Origin: Phorcus lineatus
Taxonomy: Eukaryota > Mollusca > Gastropoda > Trochida > Trochidae
Direction: 5' to 3'
Length of the DNA: 64,000 nucleotides
NCBI GenBank assembly: GCA_921293015.1
Contig: OV121091.1
Coordinates: 14,661,755-14,725,754 of the forward strand
The notes under the pieces were generated by a model. That model ran no database searches. It saw nothing but the letters and a program-made list of their open reading frames with translations, and was not told the origin of the DNA. Position 1 is the stretch's first letter. Every line of letters begins with the position of its first letter. A program made the translations under genes and the position numbers. Positions 1-14,574 of the stretch are shown here, piece by piece.

Positions 1-823
1 TATTGATGTTGACTGAGATATTTTTCTAAAATTGTCCGTTTTTCTTGTCAAAACAGCAGAAAAAGAACAATAAATTTGTACATCGTACCTGTAGATGAAG
101 ATGATTTTTTTCTATCTAGGATGACGTCTTAATTTGTCTTGACGTCTCTGTTTCTGGAATTTACCACTATGTTGGTTTTTACATAATTCAATCTGTCCTT
201 ATCTTTCCAGGCTTCTGGGATTAGGTTTTCTGGAATTGATCGCACATTAGTTAGGTTCTACTGTCTGATAGCATGTCTATCTTAAATAAGGTTTATCTTT
301 CGATTCAATATCGATTTGTATATAAAATGGTATAAAATTCACTCGAATTCTCTAGTGCAAGTACAATGATTTCAGCACTTCAAGGCAGGTTGACTGTGCA
401 AAGCTTGTTTCTCTTTCGTGATTCATGTTATTGACAGCAGTTTTTTAATACTATTGAGGCGAAGAAGAACAAATATTTGTAATAAACTTTAGTTCTATCA
501 CTCTTTTCTGTGATCGGGTTCACCAAAAGAAACAAATGCTAGTTTATAGAAGAATCATTATGATTGTAAGGAATTTATATATCGATATTACCTGTACGTA
601 AACTATTGTGTTACATCTGAATTCAAAATATGAAAACTGCCCCCAGTCAAACCAGCAAAATATTACAAACAATCGAATAAAGTAATGAAAACAATTTAAT
701 TGATCAGAAGCAAAGACTTTAAAGTAACGATATCATCTAGTACAAATAAGTTATACAATTTCCAATGGGTCAAAAGACTTGCCAAAGAAGTAATGTTCAG
801 TGAGTGCCTTTCAATAGCTGTCC
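1..823. other. Non-coding A+T-rich flank
   Basis: I see no reading frame, tRNA-like promoter, terminal inverted repeat or microsatellite that I can support in this stretch. Its base composition matches most of the window. It lies directly upstream of the possible TATA/first-exon arrangement at 824-962. Confidence 0.6.
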
Positions 824-962
824 TTTATATATAGATCACAAAATTGCCAAAGAGTTCCTTTCTAGAAATATCCGGGAGACAAGAAATACATAGAGAGGAA
901 AGAACTTTCTAGAAGAGAACTATCGAGAAATGGCTGGCCTACATATTCCAAAACACGTAAGT
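824..962 (+). promoter_or_regulatory. Possible core promoter and short first coding exon
   Basis: A TATA-like run (TTTATATATAG, 824-834) is followed about 96 bases later by an ATG at 930 in a good start context (GAAATGG). The frame reads MAGLHIPKH over 930-956 and then meets a consensus-like 5' splice donor, GTAAGT, at 957-962. Spacing from TATA to a presumed start site (about 855-860) and a short 5' leader would fit a TATA-dependent gene whose first exon codes for nine residues. Each element is short and common in A+T-rich DNA, and no second exon could be linked to it, so this may be chance. Confidence 0.2.
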
Positions 963-3730
963 TCGTGACAGTGTAAACAATCACATTCTCATAACAATTA
1001 ATAATCATAAAACAGTATTGTTCAAATTTGGTTTGAAGTAACCTATGTAATGATAGATTGAGGTCGTCACTGATTTAAGATATTACTAAGTTGCTTTACA
1101 GTTGCTGACATAAAACACGTTTTATTCACCAATAAATCACCTTTTAATTCGATTTGTCCAGATTTATTTAATATGATATGTTATAAAATTCTGATTAATA
1201 TTGTTTTAATGTAATATATTAACTTTTACTGATGTTTAGATCTCAAAGTTTAACTGCATTAGTGTGCTTATTTCAAATTCACCAATTTGTTGTCAAATTG
1301 CCAGAAAACATGAATTGCCCATAGGACATTATTAACCAATTTATCTCACACTATCTATTTCAAGTACTACTCAACCCTCTACTCAACATGACTTTGACAG
1401 GAAGAAGTATATTTGTGTCACTTCAATAGGTCATTGTTCCTGCTAGTTTTCAAAGAACATTACGCCTCAACTAGGTTATATATGTGCTTCAGTGGCTTTG
1501 GTATTTCTTTTGTGCCATTGTAACCATCCTCAATGCACGTATCTCTTTTTTCACATCTTTTCCTCTTCCCATTCCGAAAATATAAGTGCCTCAATAGATC
1601 TGGGATCATGCTTCCATAGAAAAATGAAAATTCTACAAGAAAGTAAAGTGCGTGCTTTAGGCTTTCTAAGTCACACCTTATCGATATTTCAATCTCTGTC
1701 GTTTAGTTACCTTTTACAAAATTCTAGAGGATCTTCTTTAATTCAGAAAAAATTGCCGTGTTTGACTTTTCATAATATATGTTATTTGTGGCTTGAGCCT
1801 TTGTTTAAATAGTGTATGCTATATATAGGCACATTAGTCAATAACAATCAAATTTGTGCTACTGTTTGACGATTGTATGCTTCAGACTTTATTGCTTTGA
1901 TATTCCAATATCAAAGCTGAGATTTGACTTTATGTTTTGTCAATTGTAAGTATCTTTTTTTGCAAACCAATACAGTATAAACTTCAAATAAAACTTACCT
2001 AGAATAAATGTGATAAATTTCACATCTTTGTATTTATTATTCGACTACCAAGTATAACATCATATCTCTGTGATACAATTTCAAGAATGATTAGATTTTG
2101 ACACAAAAATTTAATGACAGTGCGAGTCTGCGTGAATGGTCGAGTTTGAACAGTGGAAAAGATGACTGATACTGTATCACGGAAATCAAGAATAACTGAT
2201 TACTAAGATGCGTAAATATGAAATGATTGTACAAATAGAATGTTAGAGACATTTACCTTCACCTTACATCTATGAAATAAACAAGTATTATTAACAATTT
2301 GATTCCAAAAAGTAGATAAGATTTATTTTTGTTCTATTGTCTGGATATAATGTGTAAATTAAAGAAAACAGGATCAGAGTGCACATTACATGACTTTGTT
2401 GACATTTTGACTAAGCGTTCTGTAGCAATATTCAGATTGTATTTAGCTAAAATATAAACCATGTTTATAGACAAGACTCATTTACAGAAACACATTCAGT
2501 ATTTTGCTTTAAATTCAGTTTTATTTCCATTTGAAAACCTTTGTCATCAGCATAGAAAATACTCACAATGGCCAGCTAGTCGTGTTTTTTATCAGCCTGT
2601 TTCATGCTGTTACAACCTTATGTATAATGGAAATAATCTAAATTTGAAAAATAATTAGAACAATTGAGAAAAAGTTCAAATAATGATTAGGATGAAAATA
2701 ATTTAATCCGAAAAATAATTCTGATTTTTTAAAAATATGTTTATTACAAAGGAGAGGAAGCTGTGCATGAGGAATAAGATGTGACGTAAGTGTTAACACT
2801 TCACAGTTTTGTAGCTCTCAATAAAATCCTAAAAACAATCTAGCTTGCAAAACATTGAATGCTTCATATGCTCAAAAGTGCCATTTAGGCACGGCAATTG
2901 TCTTGTACGTTAAGAAAATCATGTTAAAAAAGGTACCAATATGATACAATAGAACTCCCAAGACTTCTAAAGAACCATGTCTACCTGTGTATCTACAAAT
3001 GATGCTTTACAATTATTGTTTTTATTTACAGAGAGACTTAAAACAAAACTGATGTGATTGCAACAGAACATAAACAATCGTGCTCTGGTGTAACAAGGGT
3101 CGTGTACCAAAGGAATAAAATCGTGACTCAATAAAACGACGTGCTTCAAGTAGTGGTTTTAGTACATGTTTCTTCGATGACATTGTTTAAGAATCAATGG
3201 AGAAGCGCAACCATGAATGTTAATGCAAGATAACAACATCCTAGACTTTCGGACGCCGATCAAAAGGAATCCCTTAGTAAAGTTTATATGGTGGTGTCTG
3301 AAGTATATTGACATCTGCATAGAGGTAACAATTTGCCCTAGTTTTATTAGAGTTTATTGGAATAGGTTGCTAGAAAACCGGAAGAAGTCATAACCATGGA
3401 GTAAGATAGTGATTCATTTCCATGATGTATTGTATTTTTAGGTCCATTCGCATACACCTTCCTTGAGAATTTATTTGATTATTGAAATCTGACACGATAG
3501 GGTGATATTTCTTCAATCGCAATTACAGTAATCTTGATTCAGTGTTTGATCCTGATACACTCCTGTTTTCGTTTGATGTTTGGATGAAAAGTATGGCTGG
3601 ATACTTATCATAATATAATTTACCTATGTCATATTAGAGGTGTCATTTTAGTTGATGAAAAAAGAGCCGCTATTTCGAGAATTTTGTGAAATACAAACTT
3701 ACGACGTTATGTGATTCACAATGATAATAA
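963..3730. other. Non-coding A+T-rich DNA
   Basis: Only short open frames occur (for example 1492-1812 and 2461-2658), with biased hydrophobic or aromatic composition and no recognisable domain. I see no repeat family, RNA gene or clear structure here. Confidence 0.6.
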
Positions 3731-3737
3731 GGTTAAG

Positions 3738-4855
3738 CATGTCGTCATCTTCCCACGGCAAGGTGAGATAGACTCTATCCATTTTCTACCTTGCCTTCAT
3801 CGGTAACAAAACCTGTGATACAAAGCAGCGACACCTAACGTCATTACCGAGTTACCGCCCTTACTAGCTGCTAACCTGCAGCCAACGAAATTCGAAACCT
3901 ACGCCCAGCCGTGAGACCTTATGATAAAGAAAATCCAAGCGAAAATTTCATACTATATTTTAGTCAGATGGATTATTTGCAGATATTCACTGACAACACC
4001 AACAATTAAATCATATCGGGCCGTATATCTCAAGTGATTAACGTTTTTTCTCCTTCTATAAATGATCCTTATTCAAGGCATATGTTTTACGTCATAAGCA
4101 GTAGATTCTTTACGAGAGTAAAAAATTATAGTGCACTGATATAAAGACTGAGAGCTTGTCACAATGGATTTTCATTAATAACTGAAATAGTGTGCACGTT
4201 AAACTCCAACTCACTCACTTGAAATGAAATAAATTTCCCGTTTTGCACGTGCAGCAGTCAATAGATATTTTACCTAATTATGCATTGATGCCGTATTGAT
4301 ATTTTCGATCAAACCTAGTCGGCATCAAGTTTTCACACATCCCATCTTTCGGTGTTCAGGATTTGAGTAAATCTCATCGTTTTTCTCCAACATAACACAA
4401 AACGATGGCGCCATTACATAAGGTTTGACAAGGAATATTTCGCGATAATTTTGTTTGCAAACGTATTCATTTCTATGAGAAACATTCAAAATTGAAATAA
4501 TGAATCTTTAAAATTCCATTCGTACAATAATTTCGTATTGACGTTACCATAAAACTTTACAAACTCTACAGTTAATATCGATCGACCTCAAACGTGACAG
4601 ATCTACCCTGTATCCATCTAAATATATGCCTGAAATAACATTTGAAATTTATATTTAAAATAGCCTTCTCTTCAAACGCGACAGGTCTCTACCGCTATCT
4701 TTGCCGTTGACATTTGAAGTTCATTTTGAAAGCCGCCTTCTGATTGGCCTATCTAAACTTTTAGCACAGAAAATGTGGGCCGTGATGTCAAGGGCGAAGC
4801 GGGAAGAGTTCGAAATTTTTTCGGCCTTGACGTTGTGAAGATGGGACGTCGTGTA
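3738..4855. mobile_element. Possible degenerate inverted-repeat element
   Basis: The sequence around 3738-3766 (GTCGTCATCTTCCCAC then GGCAAGG) resembles the reverse complement of 4822-4855 (GACGTCCCATCTTCACAACG then TCAAGG). The match is imperfect, with small gaps. The interval is somewhat richer in G+C than its surroundings at both ends (3760-3920 and 4690-4850). This would fit an old nonautonomous DNA transposon of about 1.1 kb. I found no target-site duplication and no coding remnant, so the call is tentative. Confidence 0.25.
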
Positions 4856-5001
4856 AGATAAGACATGTACAGTCACAATTATATACCCAGACTTAATTTC
4901 ACATAGCCCACTTAGTGCTTAGGGTTCCCTTAACCATCACCTTAGCCTAAGGTCGCTCTGTGAAAGTGGGCCCAGACCTATTATGATGTACTCCTCAACG
5001 C

Positions 5002-5186
5002 TATAGTTTCTTTATGTTTTTGTTAACCTTTTATTTTTGACCTTTGCCTTATAGTTTCTTTATGCGTATGATAACCTTTTAAGTTTTACTTTTGACTGAT
5101 ATTATGTTTGCCATTCCAGATGAAATGATAATAAAAACACACAATTCCTAATTAGAACCTTACAGTTTCTTCATGTAGCGCCTTGC
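5002..5186 (+). repeat. Short tandem duplication, ~48 bp unit
   Basis: Two adjacent units start with TATAGTTTCTTTATG at 5002 and 5050 and continue through a shared AACCTTTTA segment to TTTTGAC. A third, weaker copy of the unit start (TTACAGTTTCTTCATG) lies near 5161. The 48-base spacing of the first two is read directly. No function is apparent. Confidence 0.55.
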
Positions 5187-5189
5187 CGT

Positions 5190-7520
5190 TTCTATAGCCT
5201 TCTGTCAAACAGGGCGATGATTTTGTTTTCTTTTCCTGCTATCTGATGAACTTTTCAGTTTTCCTTTAGCTAGAATTTCTATTTTGATCACTTGACTGCA
5301 TCACTTCCTGGTCGTTATTCCTTAGTTCCGATCTCAGCACTTATTTCTGAAACTTCACAGAAACTTTTACAGCAATAAGTCCCTATGATGCAAGGGATTA
5401 TTTTTGCAAGGACAATATTTTACCCAAAGGATTAGGATAATAAGGTTTTTAGCTTTTATTTACGTGAATAATTTTCCTTTAAAGAATCTGCAATAACTTG
5501 AAACAAACATCGTCTCATAGGAGACAGGCTTATTTTTATGCTTTGATTATTTTAAATTCAAAATGTCATTAGTCATTCCTTAAAGGACATCATAATCATA
5601 TTATGTTTTTGAAGAGTTTGAGTTTAACAAGTAACAAAACCATCGACAAAAATGTATATTTACATAATGCATTCACAAATATACAAAGAAAACATCAAGT
5701 GAACGAACATGAACTGATTTTGTGATGATTTAAGTCTCTGCTCGGATATAATTTCATAGATCATGGCTTTAAAACTGTTCAAGTGGAAGCTATCTCTCGA
5801 TTGTTAACTGCTGGGACTATCTCCCTTTGTGATGCCTCTGTTTCTATCGATAGTTATCATACTACCTTCCTGCAAACCTCATACAACTGTTGCTTCACGC
5901 TTATTCTAATCATCACGCATTTGCCATTTCTCAAATGCCTTATTTTCTCAGTGATGTGATTTTATCGAAATAATGTTTCCAGGAGAGGATGTGTATTTTT
6001 TTTATGATGTTGTCTTTCTCTTGTCTTCTTTTTGGTCTTTCAGTAATCACCATACAGGGTATATGTTATGCTTTGTTGAGGTGTTTTCTGTTGTGATGTT
6101 TGTAAGAATTGTGCAATTAGTTTCATATCCTCAATATGAAATATATAGCTTGAGATACAAACAATCTTTTCATTGTGGTTGCTGGTATTTTGTAGTGCTC
6201 TTTGGTTAGTTTGAATTTTTATAAATATTTAACTACAACAATAAGCTATTATTATAAAATATAAGACAAATATTTCTGAATGATGACCAGTCTAATCACA
6301 TATTAAACTGCAAAAATAATTTAATTTTAAACAATAGTATTTGAGACATATCTTTTCTTATATATGTTTGAATAAAATCCACCTCTGTCTTTTTTTAACG
6401 TCTTTATAACAGCTATAAAGCGTGCAATTATTACGTAAAACTTTCAACATCGGTTGATACCAAGTAATATAGCAGAAGAAGGGTTTCATTAATTACTATC
6501 TGATAATAATCATTAATAAATGTAATTAAGGATTATATTGAGGTACCTCTATAACATACGTACCTTCATCCATGAATATAATTTTAGAACTGTATCTTTT
6601 AAACACCACAAATTACAGATTAAGCTGAGAGTTATGTCACGTTAAACTTTGGCGGAGGTTAGAGATTATTTCCAGAGGCTAAAATTATCAGGCAACTGTA
6701 AGCGCTCAAACGTTTCACACAAACACAATATATACAACACAGCAGTAAGTCACATCCCAAATACAACCATTATTCGACTTGAGTCAGTTCTTATTATGTG
6801 ATCGCCAGACAGAAGAGAATGTAAAAGTGCACTCCCAACTATAAACACCAATCACACCTCCCATAGTCTGAGTACTTCACTTAAGTTTCCTTGCCGAGTG
6901 TGCTCCCTAACCGTTACATCCTATTTGTCTGCCCCGACTAACAGCTTCCCATATATTTGGCGACAGCGTCTATTCATGACGTCTCATTGTGGACTTGACA
7001 TTAAACTTGTATAAGACGAGGTAATTCATCTCACTCTCTGCTATTGTGAACTGATTGGGAGTGTTTGACTCTCGTTATGACCTCGTTACCAATGTTTTAG
7101 CTCTGGCCGAGTGAATAGTATCAAAGTCATTATTCGTCTAGACAAATGGTATTAATTTGATTACTATTTACAAAATTGACAAATCATGACTCTAGATGAA
7201 AGGATGTTCAACATGGCATTTTCACTCAAATCAGGAATCTGCGGGAATTTTTGTTTTGAGGTACAGTACTTTCCCAATTATTTCTCTGTAAGGAATAACC
7301 ATTTTGACACTTTTTTATATTTAAGGTATTGCCTTAAGCTAGGTGTACATATCACATACTTAATAATAGTACACTGAAAACAGATTGTGTATTATCTATG
7401 TGATCTTTATATGTCTTCATTGAGACAAATTTAAGGATTTATCAAATGCATGTTTCGAAATCGCTTCATAATTAAATATATATTTTATAAAGAAAATGTT
7501 TTATGTAAATTTACAGTTTA
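5190..7520. other. Non-coding A+T-rich DNA
   Basis: Scattered open frames (5973-6209 and 7186-7377) encode aromatic and hydrophobic runs typical of translated A+T-rich DNA. I see no mobile element ends, RNA gene or conserved island. Confidence 0.55.
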
Positions 7521-7566
7521 TATGTGGTGAGACTATAATAAACTATCTGTCTGTCAGTCTGTCTGA
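7521..7566 (+). repeat. CTGT-tailed retroposon-like 3' end fragment
   Basis: The motif GGTGAGACTATAATAAAC is followed by ATCTGTCTGTCAGTCTGTCTG. A second copy of the same arrangement (GGTGAGACTTAAATAAAA then ATCTGTCTGTCTGTC) is at 36047-36081. Over the 30 bases from GGTGAG the two agree at about 26. An AATAAA signal followed by a simple CTGT tail is what the 3' end of a non-LTR retroposon or of a SINE using its machinery looks like. No upstream body could be recognised. Confidence 0.35.
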
Positions 7567-7620
7567 CATAAAATCATGGAATTTCTTTATATTTGAAGCG
7601 GTTAATAAATGTCGGATATC

Positions 7621-8532
7621 ATCCCAGCAGGCAATATGACGTTGTATAAACGTTGAAACGACGTCGTTTACCAACGTTGAAATAACGTTGAAATTTGATT
7701 GGATTTGAAATTTGTGGCGACGTCGAAATCCGGCGTTATTTCGACGTCGGTTCAACGTTGAAGCCAAGACGTTGTATTGACGTTGAAAAGACGTCATTTC
7801 GACGTCAAAGCTTGTTGATCAGTCAGGTTGTGTAAGCTTTGTTTTGTTATTATATTTGAAGCAATGCATCATCTGTAAGGCTATGCTTTCAACTTCAGCA
7901 GTATCACATGCCTCGGTTCAAGACTTCGATGGCTGCTCGTTTGTAATTATCCTTGTAATGGAAATTAAACCTGTTGTGAGGGTATTAATGTTTATATGAC
8001 ACTGCAACGATTTAGACTAAAGTGTCACCAAAAAAATGTTTGTTACAAAGGCGTTTTGTAAGAACTACTAAATTTATGCAAATCGAAAATTTATGTTTTC
8101 AGTTGTGAACATAACTGAAAAAATAAAAACTGTTGAAAAATACCATATGCCTTTTTTATTCTAATTAGACATAAGGACAGAGTTACTTCCCTTTATTGTG
8201 AAATTGAAAGAAATTAACCTTTATTCATCTAAATCCAATATCATTAACACTTTTGAATGTCGAGGATAGCTGTTCGTTTTTTAATTTTTTATTTCATTCT
8301 TTAAAACAATCCGTAACTCATTTGATGTTATTAATGATAATGAAATGTTATAAAAGTAATGACATGTCAGTTTTAAGTTGTTCTGATGACGTTGAAACAA
8401 CGTCAAAACACCAACCAAATTTCAACGTCAGTTAAAAGACGTTGTTCCGACGTCGAAAATTGGTTGATCGACGTCCTGACCTAAAATCAACCAAATTTCG
8501 ACGTCGAAAGGACGTCAGATGCCTGCTGGGAT
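7621..8532. mobile_element. Nonautonomous DNA transposon with ACGT-iterated ends
   Basis: The ends are perfect 13-bp inverted repeats: ATCCCAGCAGGCA at 7621-7633 and its complement TGCCTGCTGGGAT at 8520-8532. The outer AT could instead be a 2-bp target duplication. Inside each end is a dense run of ACGT-centred motifs such as ACGTTGAAA and CGACGTCG: about 12 in 7637-7807 and 8 in 8387-8517. The middle (about 7810-8385) is plain A+T-rich sequence with no transposase. The short open frames over it follow the repeats and are not genes. The structure is that of a MITE-like element mobilised in trans. Families built on this ACGTTGAAAC pattern are widespread in marine invertebrates, but I cannot name the superfamily from sequence alone. 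Confidence 0.75.
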
Positions 8533-9741
<1,209 letters not shown>

Positions 9742-12700
9742 TAAAAACTAGTTGTTACGGACGAATTGCTCTGTAAAGAAATTGGCATATGTAAATATGA
9801 GGTATACATCAATGAATCAGGAATCAGTCAATGAAATGTATGATGAAAATGAAGATAGTTCAGAACATAACACAGTGAAATATAAAGTCCCATCGAGAAG
9901 ACGCTTAATATTTGGAAATGTTTTTTTGGATTTTAAAAAAAATGTTATTTAGAACTGCTTAATCTGAACACGTAACTTCATGTTGAAATTTAGAAAAGTG
10001 AATAAAATCAGTTAAGTGAGGGCGAGAGTTTGTGGAAGACGTAAGCCTGAAGGACAGAAAGGACATGCATCAATCACATGGAAAAGCATCAGTCGATACA
10101 ATTAAACTTTGAAAATCTACTCTAAGTTCGCCCTGTCATGGACATTGATAAAAGAACAAATTCTAATAGACAAAGGCGCTTAAAGTTAAGATTTGCATTA
10201 CTACTACTATCAGCTTGGTATGGTGTATCTAAATTTTAATATTACATCTATTTATTTCTGTTTGAAATACAGTGTTTTATCGTATCATATACTTACATAA
10301 TACTTATGTATATGCAACCAAATCTAAATGAAATTTTATTTTGCCAAAGCATTTCTTGATCTTGAACATTTAATATTTTATTTTATTTTTTATTTTCCAT
10401 ATTTTGATCTTAAACATGGTGATACAAAAGTTTCGAGGGATTATTCGTGTCATTTTCTGAATATGCAGCATAACAGATCAGCAACTATTAAAAGATAGAC
10501 GGGTCATAGAGTGCAAAATACCTGCCAGATCTATTTCATTTATTAGGTTCTCTATGCTAAAGGCAAAATCTCATACATTCGGAAATCTCTAGAGACATAT
10601 ATCAATCTAATGGAAAAGTTGAAAAGTCTTAAGGGACTTATCCTTGTGGTGTTAGTCCTTATGGATATCATTGTCCGAAATATTTCCGAAATTCATTAGT
10701 CTGCGATGACAGTGATTATACATTTTGTCTACTTCTAACCTCTGTTGGCCTAACTTTATTACAATGTCTAGCAATGGGATTGTAGAATGCACTGTTGCCA
10801 TATTTAGGATATATGTATGAGTTCTACGAGTGATTTTAAGGCTGATTTAAAGTAGAATCCAAACCGTATAATACCTAATGGAGGGACAAAGAGTATTCCA
10901 TAAGCAGTTTCTGCATAAAATGAATAAATTTTTATGTATGATATTTTTGTTTTAAGAATCTTTGAATTACAATAAAACAGATAGCAGCGAATGCGCATGT
11001 ACATTTTAGAAGAAAGCCACTCTGTATTATGACTTTATACATGGTTCTATCGATGAAATAACATTAACACATGACTGTATCAAATAAACTACTGAACAAT
11101 GCATGTCGTAGAAAAACAACTGTGTAATTTATTTACCTGCGAAAAGTGCATTTTTATTTATCTTATAACCAACCTTTAAGAATCTGCGTGAATTAGTTTT
11201 GAAAGTATCATTCACTTATTATTTCTTGGGAGCACGAGAGCAGCAGTCTCAGATGAATTTAGGACTTTATCCGGTATTCGATATTATGGAATATTATTTT
11301 GTATGATTTGAAATATCTTTTGAATTATGTTTATACACAGTGCTTTACAATGTCTTTGTGTCATCAAATATGTGCTTCAAAATAAGACTACACGTGCCTT
11401 TCGTTGAAAGCTTAATACTGTTATATTATCATGGTAATAGTGTACTGTATGTCTAAAGAAATTATATTATCTGAGCAATATGCTTTTCAAGTTGGAAAGT
11501 ACTTTGGGTGTTTGTTACAAGGAAGCCGAACGTCTGTATGTCTATCCCTCAGTCTTTACAAGTTCTTAAGTTGTTTCTTGTGTATCTAGTAAAATGGAGA
11601 TGGCACATGTAGTTTGGTTGTTTTACTCCCCCCGTGTGCTGTATTCAAGGACCACACCCCGAATACTAACTTTTATATTCAATCTCTGGAAAGCTGAAAT
11701 CTTAGCTTCTGTTACAAAAAAGAAATGAATTGGAAATTTGGTGATCCTATAGCCTCAAATCAAGGGTCAAAGTCGTCAAAACGCCCCGATAATGCTGATT
11801 GTAAGATACAGTTAACAAACGTTTACAATTAAAATATTTTGTATACCTATGTCTTGTTAATGGTCATTGAGCTCTCCACTTCAGAATTGAATGAAAATTG
11901 TTTTTTCTTAAAGAGCCACTCCGTGATTTTCATAACATATTATTTACCTTTGATACGAACCTTAATGTCATATGTGGTGATATAAAATCAAAACATCTTA
12001 ACTTTTCATGTCCAAAGGACATATATATAAAGCATCATAGCTCTACTGGACTCTAATAATCTTCTCATACGTTTTCAATAATTTCATAAGATAAAGCATT
12101 GCGGGCTCAATCGAAGGACATTACAGTTTTTTCCTAGTCATCGATGAATTTTAATCCTATATTCCGTTACGTATGATTTACTGAGGAAGGCAGCGGCAAT
12201 ACAATATGCTTTATTTAAAGATTATTTGTACGAAATTGAAGTACGAATAAAGGTTAGTTTACAATTGAGGTAAGGGAAATTAGCTGTCGGTAATTCGTTC
12301 TCAATATTTTCAATTATGAATATATGATAAATACAATGTCTATGTAAAGTATCAAATATTGCGAATAGTCTATCTGAGTATGACAATGTAATCTCTCCCT
12401 CTACATGTACAATCTAGATGTGAACCGACCCGTTAGGAACAGATACTTAATTCCCTCACTTCAACATTTCCTTTGACAAACATAACGGATCGGTATGTCT
12501 CATGAACCGGCAGCAGCTGCACTTTATGAGACTTGGGGCTGAGTCACGATGTCTATCACACAAAGCAAGCGCACTACTTGGTCTACAAGGAAATAGGACT
12601 GCTCCTCGATAAATGTCCGGTTCGATATATCACTTTAATTGTTAACGATGTTTGGCGTCTCTGGGAATCTTTTCCTGATTTCAATGTGGTGTCTGTAAGG

Positions 12701-12900
12701 GATGATAGTCTTACAAATAATTCTCCTTCGTTTATTAGTTTATAATTCCAGGACTTTCTTGTTAATTGCTAACGTTTTTGAACTTTTAAGAGTAGTTTAT
12801 TGAATTAGTTTGGAAAAGGTGTTGCGCAATCTTTATAAAGCTCCTGACTAGAGCATACTGGATTTGAATCTCGAAAAGGAATCGATAGTTTTACAAAGGA
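9742..12900. other. Non-coding A+T-rich DNA
   Basis: Short frames (for example 9752-9952, 10804-11004 and 12533-12745) show no recognisable domain. I see no mobile element ends, RNA genes or duplications shared with the rest of the window. Confidence 0.55.
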
Positions 12901-13290
12901 AAAGGTCTAGAAATCTAACATCTTGTCTACAGACTCCTTCGCTGATGGGAATTGTAATTCATAGATATATTTGGTGACGCTGTGTCCGTTCATAGTGGCA
13001 ATAGGATCCACAGCATAAGAACATACTTACATACAGTAATAAAAAACTATGTGTACAAACTGCTTCGCTGTTGGGAAATATGTGTTTTAGATTTGGTTAC
13101 CCCGTGACCCCTAATAACATTCGGGCCACAAAGTCCACCCAGTAAAACTTGTTTGTCTCCATTTCTAAAAGCATAGATATGAAAAGCTAAAATATTGTGT
13201 TCATACTCCTCAGCTGATGAGTTTTATGATAAATGAACTTGTTGATCCTGTTGCAGCTCATATGGTGGCCCTGTGACCATATATTAATTT
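12901..13290 (+). repeat. Degenerate tandem repeat, ~130-145 bp unit, three copies
   Basis: Three units align around the anchors TGTCTACAGACTCCTTCGCTG (spoken for by its ends TGTCTACA and TTCGCTGATGG, near 12924), TGTACAAACTGCTTCGCTG (13052) and TGTTCATACTCCTCAGCTGA (13198). The spacings are about 128 and 146. Each anchor is followed by a TTTGGTGAC- or GGCCCTGTGACC-like segment. A similar layout (CTCCATTT, then GTTGTACACACC, and TTGGTGACTGTGGCCCC) is seen at 24.4-24.67 kb. The units are well diverged, so this is an old array. Function unknown. Confidence 0.5.
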
Positions 13291-14294
13291 AATTGTTTAT
13301 AAGTCTGACGAGCTCACGAGCCAATACCTCTATTTTCAGGATACGTTTTTATTCGACTCATCTTGATATTGCTCTGATAGTTTATATTCTGTGAAAAGTT
13401 GTTATGTGAAATGTTAATTACCCACGTTAACAGACCAATATTTATGTCTAGTGATCAGATATCAGTGAGTCACAGATAGTTTGAAAACTTTATATAGACT
13501 TTTTAAATGTCACCAGTTATGATGTGATTTATTGTCAAATGTACAAACAAAGGACCAGTAAGTGTCATAAACTTATAATCGATATCAGTATATCATATGA
13601 GTCATGATAAGAAATAGATTCAATAGAGAGCTGTGTTACAAATTCAGTGACATAATGTAAGTTTATAAGGTATCGGTATTTTATAATTACAGTAACACTT
13701 TATTTTTCATTAACGTCATTTGTAATCAATTTGAAAAAAACGTGGTTCGCCTACATGAGTAATTTTCAGGTTTAAACTCGGATAAAACGTCAAATTTTTA
13801 TTAACTAATCGAAACGGTCATTTACGTTTTAAGAGTGTCAGAGATAAACATATGATAGCTGTAGTTTTTGGAGTGTTTTTGCCGAAAGTCGATTTAGTGA
13901 AAAATCCGAAATAAGTCAATTCCATTCCACTGACTGTTTCTATAACCAGAATAAGCCAATAATAATAGCGTTTTATTACTACACTTAAACTAAACATACA
14001 TACACATGATAACCTATGATGTAAGTTATGCATGACTACACTAACCACGAGTAACGTATTGTAAAATGTCTTATCATTCTCAGCTCTATGAAAAGTGTTA
14101 AGTTAAACAAGCTAAAGGGAATGATAGTACGACAGTTTCCAATCTAAAGTAATCATGCAAACATACAGTTGCTGAATATACGATAAAGACATTTATCGTC
14201 ACCAGTGTTTACTGATATATTTGATTCTGCAATTACTGATACAATTACTTCTCATATAATGTGTGGATAAGTTATTTCTGTGTTTCATCATATA
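13291..14294. other. Non-coding A+T-rich DNA
   Basis: Nothing supportable was seen. The minus-strand frame at 13818-14048 has no recognisable features. Confidence 0.55.
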
Positions 14295-14574
14295 GCGGGA
14301 TAGCGCAGTGGTTAGCGCGTTCGGCTTAGGATCGATAGGTCCGGGGTTCCGATCCTGCCAGGGGCTCTGCAAATTTGTCTACATTCATGTGGTTTGGGTG
14401 AAATGCTACACTGAATTTTAGCTTAGTAACAACTTTGGTTCGCTAGTTCAAGCCAATGCTTGCATGTTTCCTACAGATGCATGGCCACAAAAGTGTTTCG
14501 GGCTTTCTCCTTGCAATAATACTAGCAGCTGTGATATAAGCGGCGCTAAACCCCAGATCCCCTTACCTCACCTT
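14295..14574 (+). mobile_element. tRNA-derived SINE, family 1, diverged copy
   Basis: A tRNA-like head (GCGGGATAGCGCAGTGG from 14295) carries an RNA polymerase III A box at 14301-14319 and a damaged B box (GGTTCCGATCC, 14345-14355, instead of GGTTCGAATCC). The body ends in a CGGCGCTAAACCCC segment and a TACCTCACC tail near 14565-14573, as in the copies at 15180 and 22852. Possible target duplications are TTTCATCAT (14283-14291) and TTTCGTCAT (14575-14583), 8 of 9 matching. The number of differences from the other copies suggests that this is the oldest of the plus-strand family members here. Confidence 0.85.
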
